Assembly (NCBI GenBank): GCA_963765075.1
Contig: CAVXVA010000008.1
Span: forward strand, 372,001-436,000
Length of the DNA stretch: 64,000 nt
Origin: JAENVU01 sp963765075
Lineage (GTDB): Bacteria; Actinomycetota; Acidimicrobiia; IMCC26256; JAENVU01
Direction of reading: 5' to 3'
Position numbers and translations under genes: made by a program. This document shows, in pieces, positions 63,933 through 64,000 of the stretch. The notes under the pieces were generated by a model, which saw only the letters and a program-made list of their open reading frames with translations, ran no database searches and was not told the origin of the DNA. Position 1 is the first letter of the stretch; each line of letters opens with the position of its first letter.

Positions 63933-64000
63933 CCAAGGCTGGAGAGACGGGGACCGTCGACCTCGATCGGATCGCCCGCGCCGTGCGCGAGATCCTGATC
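63929..64000 (+). CDS. folE: GTP cyclohydrolase I, N-terminal fragment (3' cut by window)
   Basis: Only 24 codons are in the window, starting at GTG 63929 inside the ftsH stop. They read VTKAGETGTVDLDRIARAVR then EILI, the common start of actinobacterial FolE just before its first helix. The order ftsH-folE is usual in the class, which supports the call. The catalytic residues lie beyond the edge. FolE makes dihydroneopterin triphosphate for folate. Confidence 0.75.
   Translation, partial: MTKAGETGTVDLDRIARAVREILI

Overview
The window looks like chromosomal DNA of a high-G+C Gram-positive bacterium (Actinomycetota), most likely class Acidimicrobiia or a near relative. Four things point there. 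(1) A monoderm Tad pilus locus sits between a HAD-IB phosphatase and a DUF1998 helicase, the order recalled for Mycobacterium Rv3661 to Rv3649. (2) There is a paired-TrkA / OB-fold / APC-permease block like Rv2690c-Rv2694c. (3) The 3' end has the order F420-associated metalloprotease, tilS, hpt, ftsH, folE. (4) A secreted protein carries the WGH-type repeats common in such genomes. GTG starts and 4-bp ATGA/GTGA overlaps are frequent. No IS element, integrase, phage gene or CRISPR array was seen, and no gene-free stretch exceeds 300 bases.

Layout: 1-2962, C-terminal part of a dimethylglycine/sarcosine-dehydrogenase-like protein with etfB and etfA, a demethylating dehydrogenase with its own electron acceptor. 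3001-3094, selenocysteine tRNA. 3291-5059 (minus), PLP deaminase/desulfhydrase-like gene and HAD phosphatase. 5209-9621, Tad pilus genes. 9694-14307, pentapeptide lipoprotein, helicase, LCP cell-wall ligase and a lipoprotein. 14503-22992, WS/DGAT acyltransferase, pyruvate:ferredoxin oxidoreductase with a DHOD-like partner, epimerase and membrane-anchored esterase. 22998-37994, an ion-homeostasis block: two TrkA proteins, OB-fold protein, KimA-like K+ importer, H+-pyrophosphatase, and kdpFABCDE preceded by an extra DUF4118 sensor-like gene. 37995-44751, DedA protein, topA, MFS transporter, tmk, holB, tRNA-Thr. 44878-53074, a more accessory stretch: nitrilase, secreted Calx-beta metalloprotease, AlkP-type phosphodiesterase, EEP nuclease, membrane protein and GH127 glycosidase. 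53202-58241, methyltransferase, CPA antiporter, lspA, acetyltransferase and a WGH-repeat/glucose-sorbosone dehydrogenase. 58281-64000, SigH/RsrA-like redox pair, lipoprotein, and the metalloprotease-tilS-hpt-ftsH-folE run.

The strongest anomaly is reading-frame damage. Recognisable protein continues in a shifted frame at about 14 or more points between 29430 and 37302 (DUF4118 gene and kdpA, B, C, D), and at about eight points elsewhere (etfA, PLP enzyme, hppA, MFS, AlkP, GH127, probably lspA). The protein signal stays good on both sides of each break, so these are either assembly/sequencing indels or very recent lesions. Several can be repaired by one base in a short C or G run. I annotate these genes as CDS across the breaks and say so in each entry.

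Other items for a second look: selC with no sel gene in view, an inverted repeat that would hide the ftsH Shine-Dalgarno, and the duplicated DUF4118 domain in the kdp operon. All functional statements come from reading motifs and order by eye; no database search was run.
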